From: Castanea sativa
Taxonomy: Eukaryota > Streptophyta > Magnoliopsida > Fagales > Fagaceae
Direction of reading: 5' to 3'
Assembly: GCF_040712315.1 (NCBI RefSeq)
Contig: NC_134015.1
Span: 5,231,945-5,295,944, forward strand
Length of the DNA stretch: 64,000 nucleotides
Part shown: in pieces, positions 1-11,502 of the stretch
Position numbering within the stretch: position 1 is the first letter of the stretch
Layout: every line of letters starts with the position of its first letter
The notes under the pieces: model-generated
Told to the model about the DNA's origin: nothing
The model's input: only the letters and a program-made list of their open reading frames with translations
Databases searched by the model: none
Program-made: the position numbers and the translations under genes

Positions 1-462
1 TCTCTCTCTCTCTTATTGGTTGTTTAGAAAATGAAGTGAGAAAAAGAAAATATGAACTAGGAACTGATTTTTGTTTCTGTTTATTCTCTATGAAATGAAA
101 CCAAATCAAATTGAACTCAGCAATACTGTTTTAGTAGAATTTTTTTTTTTTTTTGTCTGTGTCAGAAAAGAGTACTGGGTTTTCGTTAAAAATTTATAGT
201 TAGTTCTATCAAAGTTAATCACTTTATGTGCCAATTATATGTGGGTTATGAGTATGAGTTATTTAATCAAATGGGGTGTTTCATTTTTTTGTTTGTTTGT
301 AATTTTGGGGATTTCATTGCACCTAAAAAAATTAAACATGGGTGTGGCTTTTTATTTTGGATGATTTTGGCTCACATTCTATGACTAGGATTGATTTGAA
401 AATATTGCTGATAATGGCTTGGAATGTTTTTCGGGATAAAGTTTTAAATTTTCGATAATAAT
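1..462. other. Non-coding left edge
   Basis: No gene is seen. The window opens in a short (CT)n tract. Bases about 181-457 form a degenerate direct repeat with about 1175-1440: both share a run around aatcaaatggggt followed by ttggatgatt and a ggataaagtttaaa end. The two copies now flank the solo LTR at 463-1097, so the LTR entered at or near the junction of an older tandem duplication. Confidence 0.5.
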
Positions 463-1097
463 TGATAAGGATGATTTTATAAAATACTCCTGACGCTCCC
501 GATAGGCTGAAGGGAGGTAACTGACGACGTCAGGCTGAAGGTAGAGAACTGATGACGTCAGGCTGAAGGTAGAGAAATGACGACATGAAGTTGAAGGTCG
601 TAAGCCGACGGCCTTATAGGGATCAACGGCATACGCTGACGACTTAGCAGGCTAATGGGAACAAAGGCTGAAGAAGGAAGGCAAACCCATCCATAACAGT
701 TGCTTGGTTCCCACGCATACGTGAGTAAGAAGAATTCTTGCATCACACGTTTAATCCTAATTAAGAAAACTCCTATACGGAAAAGAGCTCTAAGAGATAC
801 ACAAAATTCACGAATTACTCTCCTAAAAGGAAAGTACTTCATCGCCAAGGTGCAGATTTTGGCCCTACACTACTATAAATACCCCAAAATCCTCATAAAT
901 TAAGGTACGCATAATTCACCTTAGCTCTAGCACTTTAGACTTGCGAATAAGAGATTTTCTCTAACTTGACCGTCGGAGGGTATTTGGCCTGTACCACACC
1001 GGTACTTTCCTAAGGTCTTCAGCTTTCGTGTTGTGCAGGTTCTTCATCGGGTGTACGTGAAGACCATGTGGATTACTGACGATTTTCGGCATCATCA
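463..1097 (+). mobile_element. Solo LTR with perfect 5-bp target duplication
   Basis: The unit begins TGATAAGG and ends GGCATCATCA (TG...CA) and is flanked on both sides by ataat (458-462 and 1098-1102). It has an LTR-like layout: a TATA box (actataaatacc) near 873, then a CT-rich leader and a short motif (ccgtcggagggt) near 971 that resembles the R/U5 part of Tat/Retand-type Gypsy LTRs. No internal retroelement sequence adjoins it, so it is a solo LTR left by LTR-LTR recombination. The Gypsy assignment is inferred; the termini and target duplication are seen directly. Confidence 0.7.
513..596 (+). repeat. 28-bp tandem repeat, 3 copies
   Basis: Three copies of a 28-base unit built around tgacgacgtcaggctgaag lie in the U3 part of the solo LTR. 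The third copy is the most diverged. Each unit holds a palindromic GACGTC core, which resembles a TGACG/bZIP-type site, so the array may be an LTR enhancer (inference). Confidence 0.6.
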
Positions 1098-1882
1098 ATA
1101 ATATTCCTTTCTTTTCTTTTTTTGTGATTACAGATTGCTTGCTTGGGATTTTTAAGTTCAGGGTACGTGGTTTTCTTATTTTAAATTTTAGCTAGTTCTA
1201 TTAAAGTTGATTACTTTATATGGCAATTGTATGCAGGTTAACGAGTTTGATTTATTTGATCAAATGGGGTATTCTATTTGGTTGTAATTTTGAGTTTTCA
1301 TTGTATTTAAGAAGATTAAGGCATTAATTACTTACTTTTGGATGATTCCGAGTCACATTATGTGACTAAGATTGGTTTGAAAATGTTGTTGATAAAAGGT
1401 TCGTATGTTATTGGGGATAAAGTTTAAAATTTCATTGATGGTATTTTCCCTCCCTGAAATTGAGTCTATTTTTTGAGGCTTTTGTTACTGGAATAAGCAT
1501 TAAGTTATGTTTTTATATTAAGGTATATTTTTATACTTTTCTGGTATCATTTTGTTATTTATCGGTTGGAGCATTTTTTGTCAAGCTAGAAGTGGAAATG
1601 TGGAATTAATTTATGATTGTGTATGAAATTTGTGAGGACTTTCTTAGTGACTTCTCCACTATAGAGTTATGTACATTTTTTGTAGGTACCCTTTGTTTGC
1701 CTTTTATTTTGGTTTTTCTTGGATTTGAAAGGTGGTTTGGTCTGGTAACAGACACATTGTTAATTGGCTTATAGTATGCATCTTAGAGTTTGATTGGCTT
1801 CGTATTTTGGATGATGTATGTCACATTGTTGGGCTCTTCTACTTTAATGAAGATTTGAGAATTTTTTTGGGGAGAATACTAA
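1098..1882. other. Intergenic, no gene seen
   Basis: AT-rich sequence without a coding frame. Its first 340 bases are the second copy of the degenerate duplication that flanks the solo LTR. Nothing else is recognised. Confidence 0.4.
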
Positions 1883-2126
1883 GGGTGTGTTTGGATGATA
1901 TGATTTAGGCATTTGGCTTTGGATTTGGGTGATTAAAATCCAAATAATTTATTTGGGAAGTTTAAAAAAGGTCAAGGATTTAGATTTGACAAATCTACTA
2001 AGAATTTTAAACCTTTAAAATCCTTGGATTTGAAATAACTACTAAAATAAATGGATTTGAAATCTCTCAATCAATTTAAAATCCAAATCCAAATCTAAAT
2101 CGAAATCAAAGTTCCCAAATGCAACC
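1883..2126. mobile_element. MITE, PIF/Harbinger (Tourist) type
   Basis: A 244-bp element with imperfect inverted termini, GGGTGTGTTTGGATGATATG at the left against GGTTGCATTTGGGAAC as the reverse complement of the right end. It is flanked by TAA on both sides (1880-1882 and 2127-2129), as PIF/Harbinger elements are. The interior is rich in ggatttgaaat-type repeats and has no coding capacity. A second, right-half copy lies at about 2562-2743. Confidence 0.6.
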
Positions 2127-3670
2127 TAAAAAAATCAAGTGATTTGTTTGACCCTTGGTGTAAACCAAGCAACATTGGGCATGCAATTTTAGATGGAGTG
2201 GTTTCGAAAAGTGATACATTTAGCGTAAATAAGACAGAAATTAGTCAATTTCAAAATATTGAATACTGTGATATTCAACAAAAGATTGCCGAAAATAAGG
2301 ACCTAGTAAAGCCTCAACGCCATGTGAGTTTTCTGCAAGGAGGATGGGCAGTTGAGCACATGCGCTTGGTGAGAAGAGTAGAGATAACCATTGATCTGAG
2401 CTAGAGGAGTTAGACGTGGGCCAGAATAGGCATTGTTGGGCCTTTTGCAAAGAGTCAATGGGCCTTTTGCAAAGTTTTCCAAATTTTGCTTAGAGGATCT
2501 AAAAGAGTTTTTAAGTAGTAAAGATTTTGTTGAAACACTGGGTACACATCACATATTGAGGATTTAGATTTGACAAATCCACTAAGAGTTTTAAACATTT
2601 AAAATGTTTGGATTTGAAATAACTGCTAAAATCAATGGATTTGAAATCTCTTAATTCAAAATCAATGGATTTGAAATCCCTTGATTTCAAATCAATCAAT
2701 TTAGAATCCAAATCCAAATATAAATTGAGATCAAAGTTCCCAAAAGGAATGGAATGGAATGGAATGGAATGAAATGATTATAAAGGAATGGAAAGGAATG
2801 GAATGGAATGGAATGAAGTGGATTTAAGTAAGGGAAATGAATGGAATGGAATGAAATTAAATAACCTTAATTGGATGTTTTAAGATAAATGAATGGAATG
2901 TAAGTAATCTTGTTTGAGAGTAACATGGAGGGAATTGAATGGAATCATTTTATGATAATATTACTATTAGAACCCTATTTTAAAATAAAGAGTTGAATAT
3001 ATAAGAGTATTTTGGGAGTTTTAGTAAAAAATTTATTAAATTTAATTCCATTCCTTTCCATTCCTCCCAATTTCAGGAGAATGAAAATTTGAGGTTTTAA
3101 GGGAATAGAGAGGAATAAGTGTTCCCTCCTATCCATTACATTCCCTCCCACTTAAACTCCCAAACAAGAGAATAGACTTTCTATTCCTTCCATTAAAACT
3201 CCCAAAAAAAGGGAAGAATATTCTAAAATTATTCTTTTCATTCACTTCCATTCCATTCCATTCCATTCCCTCCTTCCAAACGAGGCCTTAGTGTAAACCA
3301 AGCAACATTGGGCATGAAATTTTAGATGGAGTGGTTTCGAAAAGCGATACATTTAGTGTAAATAAGACAGAGATTAGTCAATTTCAAAATATTGAATACT
3401 GTGATATTCAACAAAAGATTGCCGAAAATAAGGACCTAGTAAAGCCTCAATGCCACGTGAGTCTTCTGCAAGGAGATGGACAGTTGAGCACATGCGCTTG
3501 GTGAGCAGAGCAGAGATAACCATTGATCTGAGGTGGAGGAGTTAGACATGGGCCAGAATAGGCATTGTTGGGCTTTCTACAAAGTTTTCCAAATTTTGCT
3601 TAGAGGATCTAAAAGAGTTTTTAAGTTATAAAGATTTTGCTGAGACGCTAGGTACCCATCCGCATATTGA
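1977..3670. repeat. Tandem duplication with GGATTTAG junction
   Basis: Copy 1 (about 1977-2561) and copy 2 (about 2562-3670) each run from the right half of the 1883 MITE through a shared unique segment (2152-2560 against 3291-3670). The junction lies at a shared ggatttag. Copy 2 also carries a GGAATGG-rich MITE (2745-3287). The shared segment has a possible reading frame in copy 1 (2144-2404) that is not kept in copy 2, so it is probably non-coding. Confidence 0.6.
2745..3287. mobile_element. PIF/Harbinger-type MITE, left end lost
   Basis: A GGAATGG-rich left part and a CCATTCC-rich right part form a large inverted repeat. The right terminus is CCAAACGAGGCC followed by TTA. A complete relative lies at 55220-55794, where both termini and the TTA target duplication are visible. 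Here the left terminus is missing and the element abuts the MITE remnant ending at 2743. The simple GGAATGG runs should not be mistaken for a satellite. Confidence 0.6.
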
Positions 3671-6059
3671 GGATTTAGCTATATAAAAGGTGGTTGGAGT
3701 TTGGGCTTGGGGACATTTGTGTTAAGATATTCCAAATTAGGGGTGGCCCACTCACTCTGATACTTGGCCTGGCTCACCAAGTTTATGTTCACTTTAGTCT
3801 TTATCCCTTTCATATTTCTCATTCTTTGGGCTAAACAATCATAACTTCCTTTATTATTTTTTTCTTTTTAAACAAACTTCCTTCTTCTAAACGAAGGGGT
3901 TTGGCACTTGAACCGAATTTCAAACAATAAATTTGGTGACACAAATTTTTACAATTGTTGATGTGAATTTTTCTAAGATTACAATATAAATAAAAGTAGT
4001 GTTAATGATGGATTAATTTGAAAATGATATTATTTATAAATTATAACTTTTCAGCTTAATAAGTTGTGAAATTTTTTTCTCTAGTAATGCTCAATTTCAT
4101 TTGTGCTCTTGAATTAATTTGGAAAAAAATGGTATGACTGACCCTATAACTTGTGTACAGGATGAACATTAGTAAAACTTAAAAAAAAAATCACTAATAA
4201 CATTTAAATATTACAAAAATAAATAAATAAAGGAATAACAGTGCCAAAATTTTTTTTTCCCTGGGACACTCAACAAAATTGATAAGTTTTCTGCTTTATG
4301 GCCTGAAAAAAAAAAAAAAGGAAAATTAATGGCTTTGGGAAATTTCTTGCTGTAAAGGTTATCATCGGTGATGAAGAAACAGAGGTGCCAGAGGAGGAGG
4401 AACAAACTACCGTGTGTTTGATGGTACAGTCCTGTGGTTCTGTTTTTGCCTAAAGGTGGAAACACAACAAAATGTTGATAAGATAAACAAGACCCTAACC
4501 ACTTGCCAATAACCCCAACCAACAAGTATACCTTTTAATATTGTCCTTTTAGCTTTTTTTTTTTCTTCTTCTTCTTTTTCTTTGATTAAATGAAAGTAAA
4601 TGGAAAACCCCTTGTGAATGTTATTTGGGTTTTCAAAGATGGAAAAGAAAGAAGGTAATAGTCAAGGAAATTGAGAGAGAATTGATAGAATGACATTCCT
4701 ATTTTTGGTGACATATCTTAGTAATATTGTACATATACTTGGAAGTAATGATATATAGTTTTTTTTTGGTTGCATGTTATACGCCATTTTTTCTGGTTCA
4801 TGATATGATGTTTTTAGAAATTGTAGGATGACTTTATAATGGGAAGCTCTCTGCAGGAATTGTCAAAAAAATGCGCTCAAAGATTGAATTGTATATTATG
4901 CCTTTTAGGTTAAAGGAAATAAAGACATTATAAGCGACAGAAAAAATTTCTACATTTTTCACAAAATTTTCAAGGTTTTTATTAACTGGTGCATCGGAGA
5001 TTTGCTTGTCCGGTAAGGATTAAGGAGAAATTTAATGTACCTCGCCACATTAGAAAGCAACAAAAAAGTAAGATAAACAAATACTTCTTTAATTGATATA
5101 TTATAACAAAAAAATTTAACCTTACCACTGGCTTCTAGAACTTTTAATTACTAACATGCTGTTATGATTCTTTTTTCATTTCAATTTTGGTCTATTATTA
5201 ATGTTATTTGTATTATGTACTACTAATTACATTGAAAAATGTTTTTTTCCTATATTTATTGAGCCCAAAAATAGAATAATGATGGCTAAAAATACTGTAG
5301 GGCACGATGTCCAAGGGACAAGTATATGACACAAGATGTGACGTTAGTCTTATTGGATAAAATATATATATATATTAGGAACTCAAACCTCTTGAATCTA
5401 ATAAATTATGAACCAATCTAATCTATTTAACTCTATATATTAGACAATCTATGGCGATGCTATATAACAGCAAATTCCTTTGTTTTAGTAATATATACTC
5501 ATCTCTATGGCGATGCTGTATATAATTCATTTAATGGTTGAGATTGAAAATTGCTTTTTCATCTTTCAATCTCAGCTATTAATTACAATTGTATTAGGTG
5601 TAATACCCTAAGTATTACACCTGATTTGAATTCATAAATGTCTCTCCAGATATTGCACCTTATCTGAATTTATAAATGTCTCTCCAAAGTATTTGGATTG
5701 GTGGTACAGTGAATGACTAAAGTTTTCCGCATTTTCCTTAGTCTAAAAGAGTTATTACATATAAGGTGTAGCCCATTCCTAGCTAGAAATCCAAAGGCCA
5801 AGCTTTTGGATATTGAACTTTCAGGCCTTGTTCAGGCTTTGGCTGGGAGGGGTACTCAACCACACACTGAGCATATCACTATACAAATTAAGGGTGACCA
5901 CTCTAATACTTGGGCTAGCTCACCAAGTTTTCAGTCCACTTTATCCCTTCCATATTTCTTACACACTAAGCTAAACAGTCGTAGCCGAGCACATATATAA
6001 GACTCAATAGCCATGCAAGCCCATCAATCATAACTTCATTTATTTTTTCTTTAAACCAA
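3671..6059. other. Intergenic, no gene seen
   Basis: AT-rich, with no supported gene. Short segments at about 3725-3850 and 5885-6050 resemble each other (both carry a gcccactca/accactcta plus ggct-agctcaccaagtt block followed by tcataact), so they are two copies of an unclassified repeat. A short inverted repeat lies at 5593-5625 (aggtgtaatac against gtattacacct). A small (AT)n tract is at about 5362. Confidence 0.4.
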
Positions 6060-7300
6060 CTTCAAAATTCCATAAATTGAGATACATGTCAATGGTTGTA
6101 TAGAGGTTGTGATTACACTGTTGATAATCTTTTGGCATTGCTTCTGCAAGTGACTAAAAACTTATAGAACAAAGGTTCTCATCCCTTGCAACTAGCATAA
6201 GATAACCATCTATAAATCTTCCAATAGTAAATATTTTTGGTGCGGGTTTGCTTGAAAGAAAATAAACACAAGATTCAACCACCCTTATAACAATGCCCAC
6301 AACATAACCACTTTCACTGTCTCCATAATTCTTAACCAAGAGATCTGGAAGATGACACTACTCCAACATGGAATCAATTCTTTCTGGCATGGGTGTAGAG
6401 AAAATTGCAAAAAACTAAAATTTTTGCCATATGGAGCACACTAAACAAGAACTCTTTGTAATTGTGGGTTTAGAAGATTGGGAGCCAAATTGTGAAGCCC
6501 AAAAGTGATTCAGGAAAGCCATTTTACAATCTAACAAGCTCTTCATGATCCTACAAACTGTGATTTCATCCCTTTACTTTTAATAGTTTGAATGACTTCA
6601 TTAAATTGATTTGTTCAAAGAAATAAAACATCTTCAATCCACCAATTATCAAGTTCGTCTTTAAGTTTTGAGTTCATAGCTTTATTCACTAGAAAATTCA
6701 AGTCCTGTACATAATCATCACCAAAACTATGGTCTTCTGGATTTATGCAGGCATTCTAGGCAATTGCTTTTGAACATCCTTTCAAAAGTTGTAACTTTGT
6801 AAAAATTAAGAAGCTATGCAGGCATTCTAGGCAACTACTTTTGAGCATCCTTTCACAAGTTGTAACTTCGTAAAAATTAAGAAGCTCAGAAAGGCCTCAA
6901 TTTTTGACATTAGAATCACTTGTTCAAGATCATCACTCATTTCACAAGTTACCTAGTTCAAGATCATCACTCAATTTTTAACATTCTTTCACAAGTTGTA
7001 ACTTTGTAAAAATTAAGAAGCTATGCAGACATTCTAGGCAACTGCTTTTGAGCATCCTTTCACAAGTTGTAACTCTGTAAAAATTAAGAAGCTAAGAAAG
7101 GCCTCAATTTTGGACATTAGAATCACTTGTTCAAGATCATCGCTCATTTCCAAGGAATGATTACCACAAAATACTGGAGCAGCATTGGTGTTAAATCAAC
7201 CTTCCATCACTAACTTCAGCAAAAAAAAAACCTTCCATCACTAACAAAATTTGACTATTTATTCAGAAGTTTGGGTTCGCCTGGAAGATTGCCTAGTTAA
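6060..7300 (-). pseudogene. NPH3-family (BTB/POZ-NPH3) pseudogene
   Basis: Conceptual translation of the minus strand in shifting frames gives stretches typical of plant NPH3 proteins, which are adaptors of cullin-3 ubiquitin ligases in phototropin signalling. In gene order they are: a FPGG-like piece (LPGEPK, near 7285), a block resembling the region after the BTB domain (EMSDDLEQ, near 7140), the NPH3 domain start (NFLVNKAMNSKLKDELDNWW, about 6700-6640) and a later NPH3 stretch (GRFIDGYLMLVARDENLC, about 6220-6160) followed by SLAEAMP. Many stop codons and frameshifts break it, and part of one exon is tandemly repeated. It is clearly non-functional. Subfamily is not determined. The family call rests on several independent motifs in the right order. 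Confidence 0.65.
6744..7092 (-). repeat. 71-bp exon-derived repeats in the NPH3 pseudogene
   Basis: Three copies of a 71-base unit begin at 6744, 6815 and 7022 (each starts tatgcag-cattctaggcaa and ends aaattaagaagct). The first two are adjacent. The third follows a larger duplication that also repeats the aaaggcctcaattttgacat segment (about 6886 and 7095). The unit corresponds to part of an NPH3 coding exon on the minus strand, so the array arose within a dead or dying gene. Confidence 0.65.
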
Positions 7301-7963
7301 ATATGGGGCTAGTCACAAGTGTCTCTTTCGCCAGCTTGGGGTAACGACGCAACTAGTGAGGTTCCATTGAAGCTGCAATGGAGCAAGGGGTTATAATCAA
7401 AAAGGAAAAAAGAAAAGCAAGCACAAGGAGACACTTCTATTACAAGGAGAGGTAAAACTGTTGAAGAGGGAAAGAATGTAGGTACAGATTCCATATAAAT
7501 TCCATTATATTGAATATTAGGGGCCTTAATGATTCCTTAAACAGAAAGAGGTAAGATTGTACATTAGAAAGTTTCAATTATCAATTTTGTGTTTATGAAG
7601 GTGATTGCTCTGGCTCTATTGTAGCACAAGTTGTGTGCCATTTTATGTTATAAAATTTTCAAGTATCAGTTTTCCCAAAACATGGAGAAAATCTTTATGT
7701 AGAAAACTTTTGTTTTTCAGTCCCTCACTCTTGCTTGATATCATGGATCTAATTCATACCTTGCTAGGAAAACATAAATAATCCCAGCCACTATTGAACT
7801 AATCTAGAAGATCGAAGCCTTAAATTATTTTCTTTCATCTTTTAACAACTATACAAGGGGCTATCTAACAAAGAACAAAAATACATAAAATAGAAAATAA
7901 AAACTCATTCAGACATTTTCACAAACACTACATATGCACTCGTTGATGTACCTCAATCTTCTT
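7301..7963. other. Intergenic / 3' flank of the nicotinamidase gene
   Basis: No gene is supported. On the minus strand this is the 3' flank of the gene ending at 7964, so its 3' UTR and polyadenylation site should lie here. AT-rich tracts just below 7910 could supply the signal, but none is decisive. Confidence 0.35.
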
Positions 7964-8548
7964 TCATTGATTCCCAAAGAGCCCCTCTCGAAGCCTCTTG
8001 CAATCAACGAAGTAAGCGAAACCATATGCCAAGTTCTTGAGCGTGGCCTCGTGCAGCTCCAAATCCGACGTGGCAGTCGCGTCGGTGGAGAAGAAGACCC
8101 TAAACCCCCTGACGAAAGCCTCACGCGCCGTCGTCTCGCAGCAGAGGTTAGTCATGACACCCGTGACGATCACCTCCTCCACACCCATCTCGCGCAGCTG
8201 CTCCGCTAGGCGCGTGTTCCTGAACGCGCTGTAGGTGTTCTTCCCCACCACCATGTCCTCCGGCAGCTTCTCGAGCTCCGGCATGAGCTCCGCCTCCGCT
8301 GTCCCGTCCATGATGAGGTCGCCGTTCCACCACTCCGCAAGCATGCCGCCGTCGGCGTCCGTGTGGGAGTGGCGCGTGAAGATGACGGGGATGGAGGCGC
8401 GTCGGCAGAGCTGAATGGTTTGGAGCAGGTTGGGGAGGATTGGGTGCGCCATGGAGGAGAAGTAGTTCTGCACGTCAATCACCAAGAGCGCTGAGGTTTT
8501 GGGGTCTGGGTTTCTCTCTCTCTTCTCGTATTTCTTGTACGACCCCAT
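7964..8548 (-). CDS. Isochorismatase-family hydrolase, probable nicotinamidase
   Basis: A complete intronless frame of 194 residues. The cysteine-hydrolase (isochorismatase-like) fold is shown by the catalytic triad in order: Asp25 in LLVIDVQ, Lys103 in [10 protein letters not shown] and Cys136 in [13 protein letters not shown], the last with the usual V-M peptide before the nucleophile. Length and motifs match the short cytosolic plant NIC2/NIC3 type, which deamidates nicotinamide to nicotinic acid in the NAD salvage pathway; substrate is inferred from family likeness only. No signal peptide is seen. The Met at 8548 is used because it gives the family's usual short N-terminus (basic, then [13 protein letters not shown]). 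The coding region is clearly GC-richer than its surroundings. It is the only intact single-copy gene here, between two pseudogenes. No frameshift or missing key residue was noticed. Confidence 0.88.
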   Translation of the reverse strand: MGSYKKYEKRERNPDPKTSALLVIDVQNYFSSMAHPILPNLLQTIQLCRRASIPVIFTRHSHTDADGGMLAEWWNGDLIMDGTAEAELMPELEKLPEDMVVGKNTYSAFRNTRLAEQLREMGVEEVIVTGVMTNLCCETTAREAFVRGFRVFFSTDATATSDLELHEATLKNLAYGFAYFVDCKRLREGLFGNQ

Positions 8549-9011
8549 TATTGGTTTCTTGTTTTTGTTTCTGTTACTGTTTCTGTTACTCCTGTTTTAA
8601 ATGACGTGGACCGTCCAATTGATGAAGCCTCTTTATAACCGTCAGCTCAGAATGGCGCCACATGTAAGAGTCCGATTTCTTTGGGATTGTCTTGGAAAAA
8701 AGTGGGACCAATGGGCCCATTTAAGTTAAATTTTACGCAAAATGTGAAGATTACACAATTTTGACCACAACTCGCTACGTTATATGGTGAGCTATGAATG
8801 GTAAAAGTATGATCGCACATGAACCCACTAGGCTACCACTATACATCTACCACTTACTACTTGTCACATGGCGAGTTGTAGCCAAAATTGTATGAAATAA
8901 TATGATGTTAACATTGCTCAATTTTTATCCACACCAAGATGGAATTATCCAAAGTCTACAACCTTTGTTCAATTCACATTTTCTCCGAAAACCCACTTCA
9001 AAAAATTTCAA
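8549..9011. promoter_or_regulatory. Region between divergent nicotinamidase and GolS loci
   Basis: 463 bases separate two loci transcribed away from each other. A tctgttactg repeat lies just upstream of the nicotinamidase start. No unambiguous TATA box was identified for either gene. The region should hold the nicotinamidase promoter (minus strand) and the former promoter of the galactinol synthase pseudogene (plus strand). Confidence 0.35.
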
Positions 9012-11412
9012 ATGGCTCCTAACATCATCGCTGGAAAGGCTTATGTCACTGTTTTGGCGGGTAACGGGGACTACGTGAAAGGTGTAGTTGGCTTAGCCAA
9101 GGGCCCGAGGAAGGTCAAGACCAAGTGCCCTCTTGTGGTTGCAATTTCGCCTAATGTCTACGTTGAGATATTGGTTTTACAAGGGTGCATAGTTAGAGAA
9201 ATTGCGCCTGTGTATCGATCTGAGAATCAAACCCAGTTTGCCATGGCCTGTGTCGTCAATTACTCCAATCAAACTCGGTTTCACGTAGTTTGCTTTCTGT
9301 GAGTGACAAGAGGGTTTAAAAAAAAAAAAAAAAACTGTGTTTGTGGGCTTCTAACACGTGTTATCTCAAAAAAATTGCATACGAGGTTGTTTTCTTAATT
9401 TTGAATTAAGGGTATGTTCGGTAGTAGATAACATGTAGTTTGACCAGTGGTGACTCTAGAAATTTTTCTCGAGGTATTTCTTAAGAAGTATAAATTATAT
9501 AATCTAATAAAAAAGAAATTTATATATTGACAATAACAATAATAAAAAAAACACGCAAACACATAAAATTTACAATTACCTTCTACGAGTTTTTATATTT
9601 TGAAATCGGTGCATGATAATCTCAATATCAATGTTACAAGCTACATTTCTTTCGATGTACACAAGTACACAACCAAACAATCATTAATCCATTGAATGTA
9701 GAACAAATTAAGAAACAAAATTTAATTTTATTGGCATACAAAAAATTGAGGGTGTTCCCAAAATTTTTTTGAAGGGTAAACAAACAAAAAATTTTAAATT
9801 ATTATTATATATAAAAAAATTCAGGTCAGTGTGGTCCTAGAACCACCTTGGCCTTACGGTGGCACCGCCCTTGAGTTTGACTGCTGTTATGAAATAGCAA
9901 AGAAATTCCACTAAAAGACTCACTAAGTCAGAGTTAGTTTTTGTTTAATTTTTTTTTTTCTGACTTAACAATTTTAAACAAGTGAAAGTTTTTTACTAAA
10001 ATGATGGATAAATGATGTGGTCTGAGGATATTATAATTTCTCAAAAAAGTGTCTTTCTTCCAAAGAAAAAAAAAAAAAAAAATTCCACTCGGTCCCTTGA
10101 ATCCTGATTTTCCTTTTAAAATGGAGCCTTAAACTTGTCTATATCTGTAACCAAACAAAGTTCTTATATTTTATAAATTTCCCTGGTCTAGTCTAAGGTT
10201 ATTCTTTATCTTTAATGAAATTTTAGTAATCTATCCTATTCCTATTAAATGTTTGTACATAATTGGTACAATATATACTTCTAATTTTTTAAAATATTTA
10301 ATATATAATCTCTTTTTGATTCAATCATATGATTTATTAACATGTTTTTGTTACCCAATTGCATGATTTCAACAGTTTTGAAAATTGTACTTATGTTTGA
10401 TGGCGACATTCAAGTGTTTGAAAACATTGATCATCTCGACTTACCAGACAACTAGTTCCATGCCGTTATGGACTGCTTTTGTGAGAAAACTTGGAGCAAC
10501 ACTCCACAACACAAGATTGACTATTGTCAGCAGTGCCCTGACAAAGTCAACTGGCCTGCTAAGCTTGGCCCCAAGCCTCCCCTCTACTTCAATGCTGGCT
10601 TCTTTGTGTATGAGCCTTATCTATCCACATATATACCATGATCTCATTGACACCCTCCAAGTTACCAATCCTACCACTTTTGCTGAGCAGTTATATATTA
10701 TTTCCCATAGTTATTTTGGTCATTAGAAAACATACCACAAAAAATTTGTGTGGCCAATTTGATTGGCTTTGCAAGATCCATAATGGATCTCAAAATTTTG
10801 GGACTACTAGAAAAATTTGTGTTTGACCCAGTTTGGGACATGTGGATTGCTTTGATAGATTCATATCAAGCTACTTTCTAGCCATTGGATTAATAGGCTG
10901 TGGATGTGGGTCATTGGCTTGCAAAAATGAGCACATAAATCTCTGACTTCGTTTTCTTTAATTTGTGGTGAATAATATTAGTAACTTATTCTTGCAGGAC
11001 TTTTTGAACATGTTCTTCAAGAATATTTACAAGCCAATTTTCCCAGTTTACAATCATATGCTTGCCATGTTATGGTGCCACCCTGGGAACATTGAGTTTG
11101 TAAAAGTCAAAATTGTTCACAACTGTTCTACTATGAGAATCCACTTTGTTCAAGTAACAATCTCAGGTTAAATAAAATCTGAACATTTTTTGCTTGATAT
11201 GTAATACTAATGGAGTACATTTTGTGTGTGTGTGTGAGTGTGTGTAGGGCTCTAACCCATGGAGGTACGAGGGTGAGGAAGAGAACATGGACGGGGAGGA
11301 CATTAAATTGCTAGTGAAGAGATGGTGGGACATATACAATGATGAGCCATTGGACAACAAGAACTCATTGGCTTTTGTAGAGGCTGAGACTGGTGCTAGA
11401 AAAATGGCTTGA
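9012..11412 (+). pseudogene. GolS: Galactinol synthase pseudogene
   Basis: A GT8-family galactinol synthase (UDP-galactose + myo-inositol to galactinol, first step of raffinose synthesis) is recognisable in four exon-like blocks. Block 1 (9012-about 9290) has AYVTVLAGNGDYVKGVVGLA and QGCIVREI. Block 2 (about 10382-10690) has the metal-binding DGD (near 10400), AVMDCFCEKTW, YCQQCPDKV and PPLYFNAGFFVYEPYLS. Block 3 (10998-about 11133) has DFLNMFFKNIYKPIFPVY. Block 4 (11248-11412) has NPWRYEGEEENM and KRWWDIYNDEPLD and ends ARKMA-stop. Damage: loss of the segment just before DGD, an in-frame TAG after LPDN, a frameshift after YLSTY near 10628, a block-2 donor reading TT instead of GT at 10691, and a degenerate block-1 end. 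Intron 1 (about 9300-10380) carries repeat-like AT-rich sequence. The family call is very secure; function is lost. Confidence 0.9.
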
Positions 11413-11502
11413 AAAAAATTCTTGATGGCGCTTTTAAGTTTTAGTGGCAGCTGTTCGCTACATCAATGCCCCATTTGCTGCTTAGTGCTTGTTAAGTTCG
11501 AG

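Noticed and set aside
2144..2404. 86-codon plus-strand frame
   Set aside because: The frame is not kept in the duplicate at 3291-3670, no domain is recognised, and the duplicated DNA looks non-coding.
2745..3287. GGAATGG repeats as centromere- or satellite-like DNA
   Set aside because: The complete relative at 55220-55794 has inverted ends and a TTA target duplication, so this is a MITE interior.
4211..4525. 104-codon minus-strand frame
   Set aside because: Its composition follows A/T runs on the opposite strand; no domain, splice or promoter signals.
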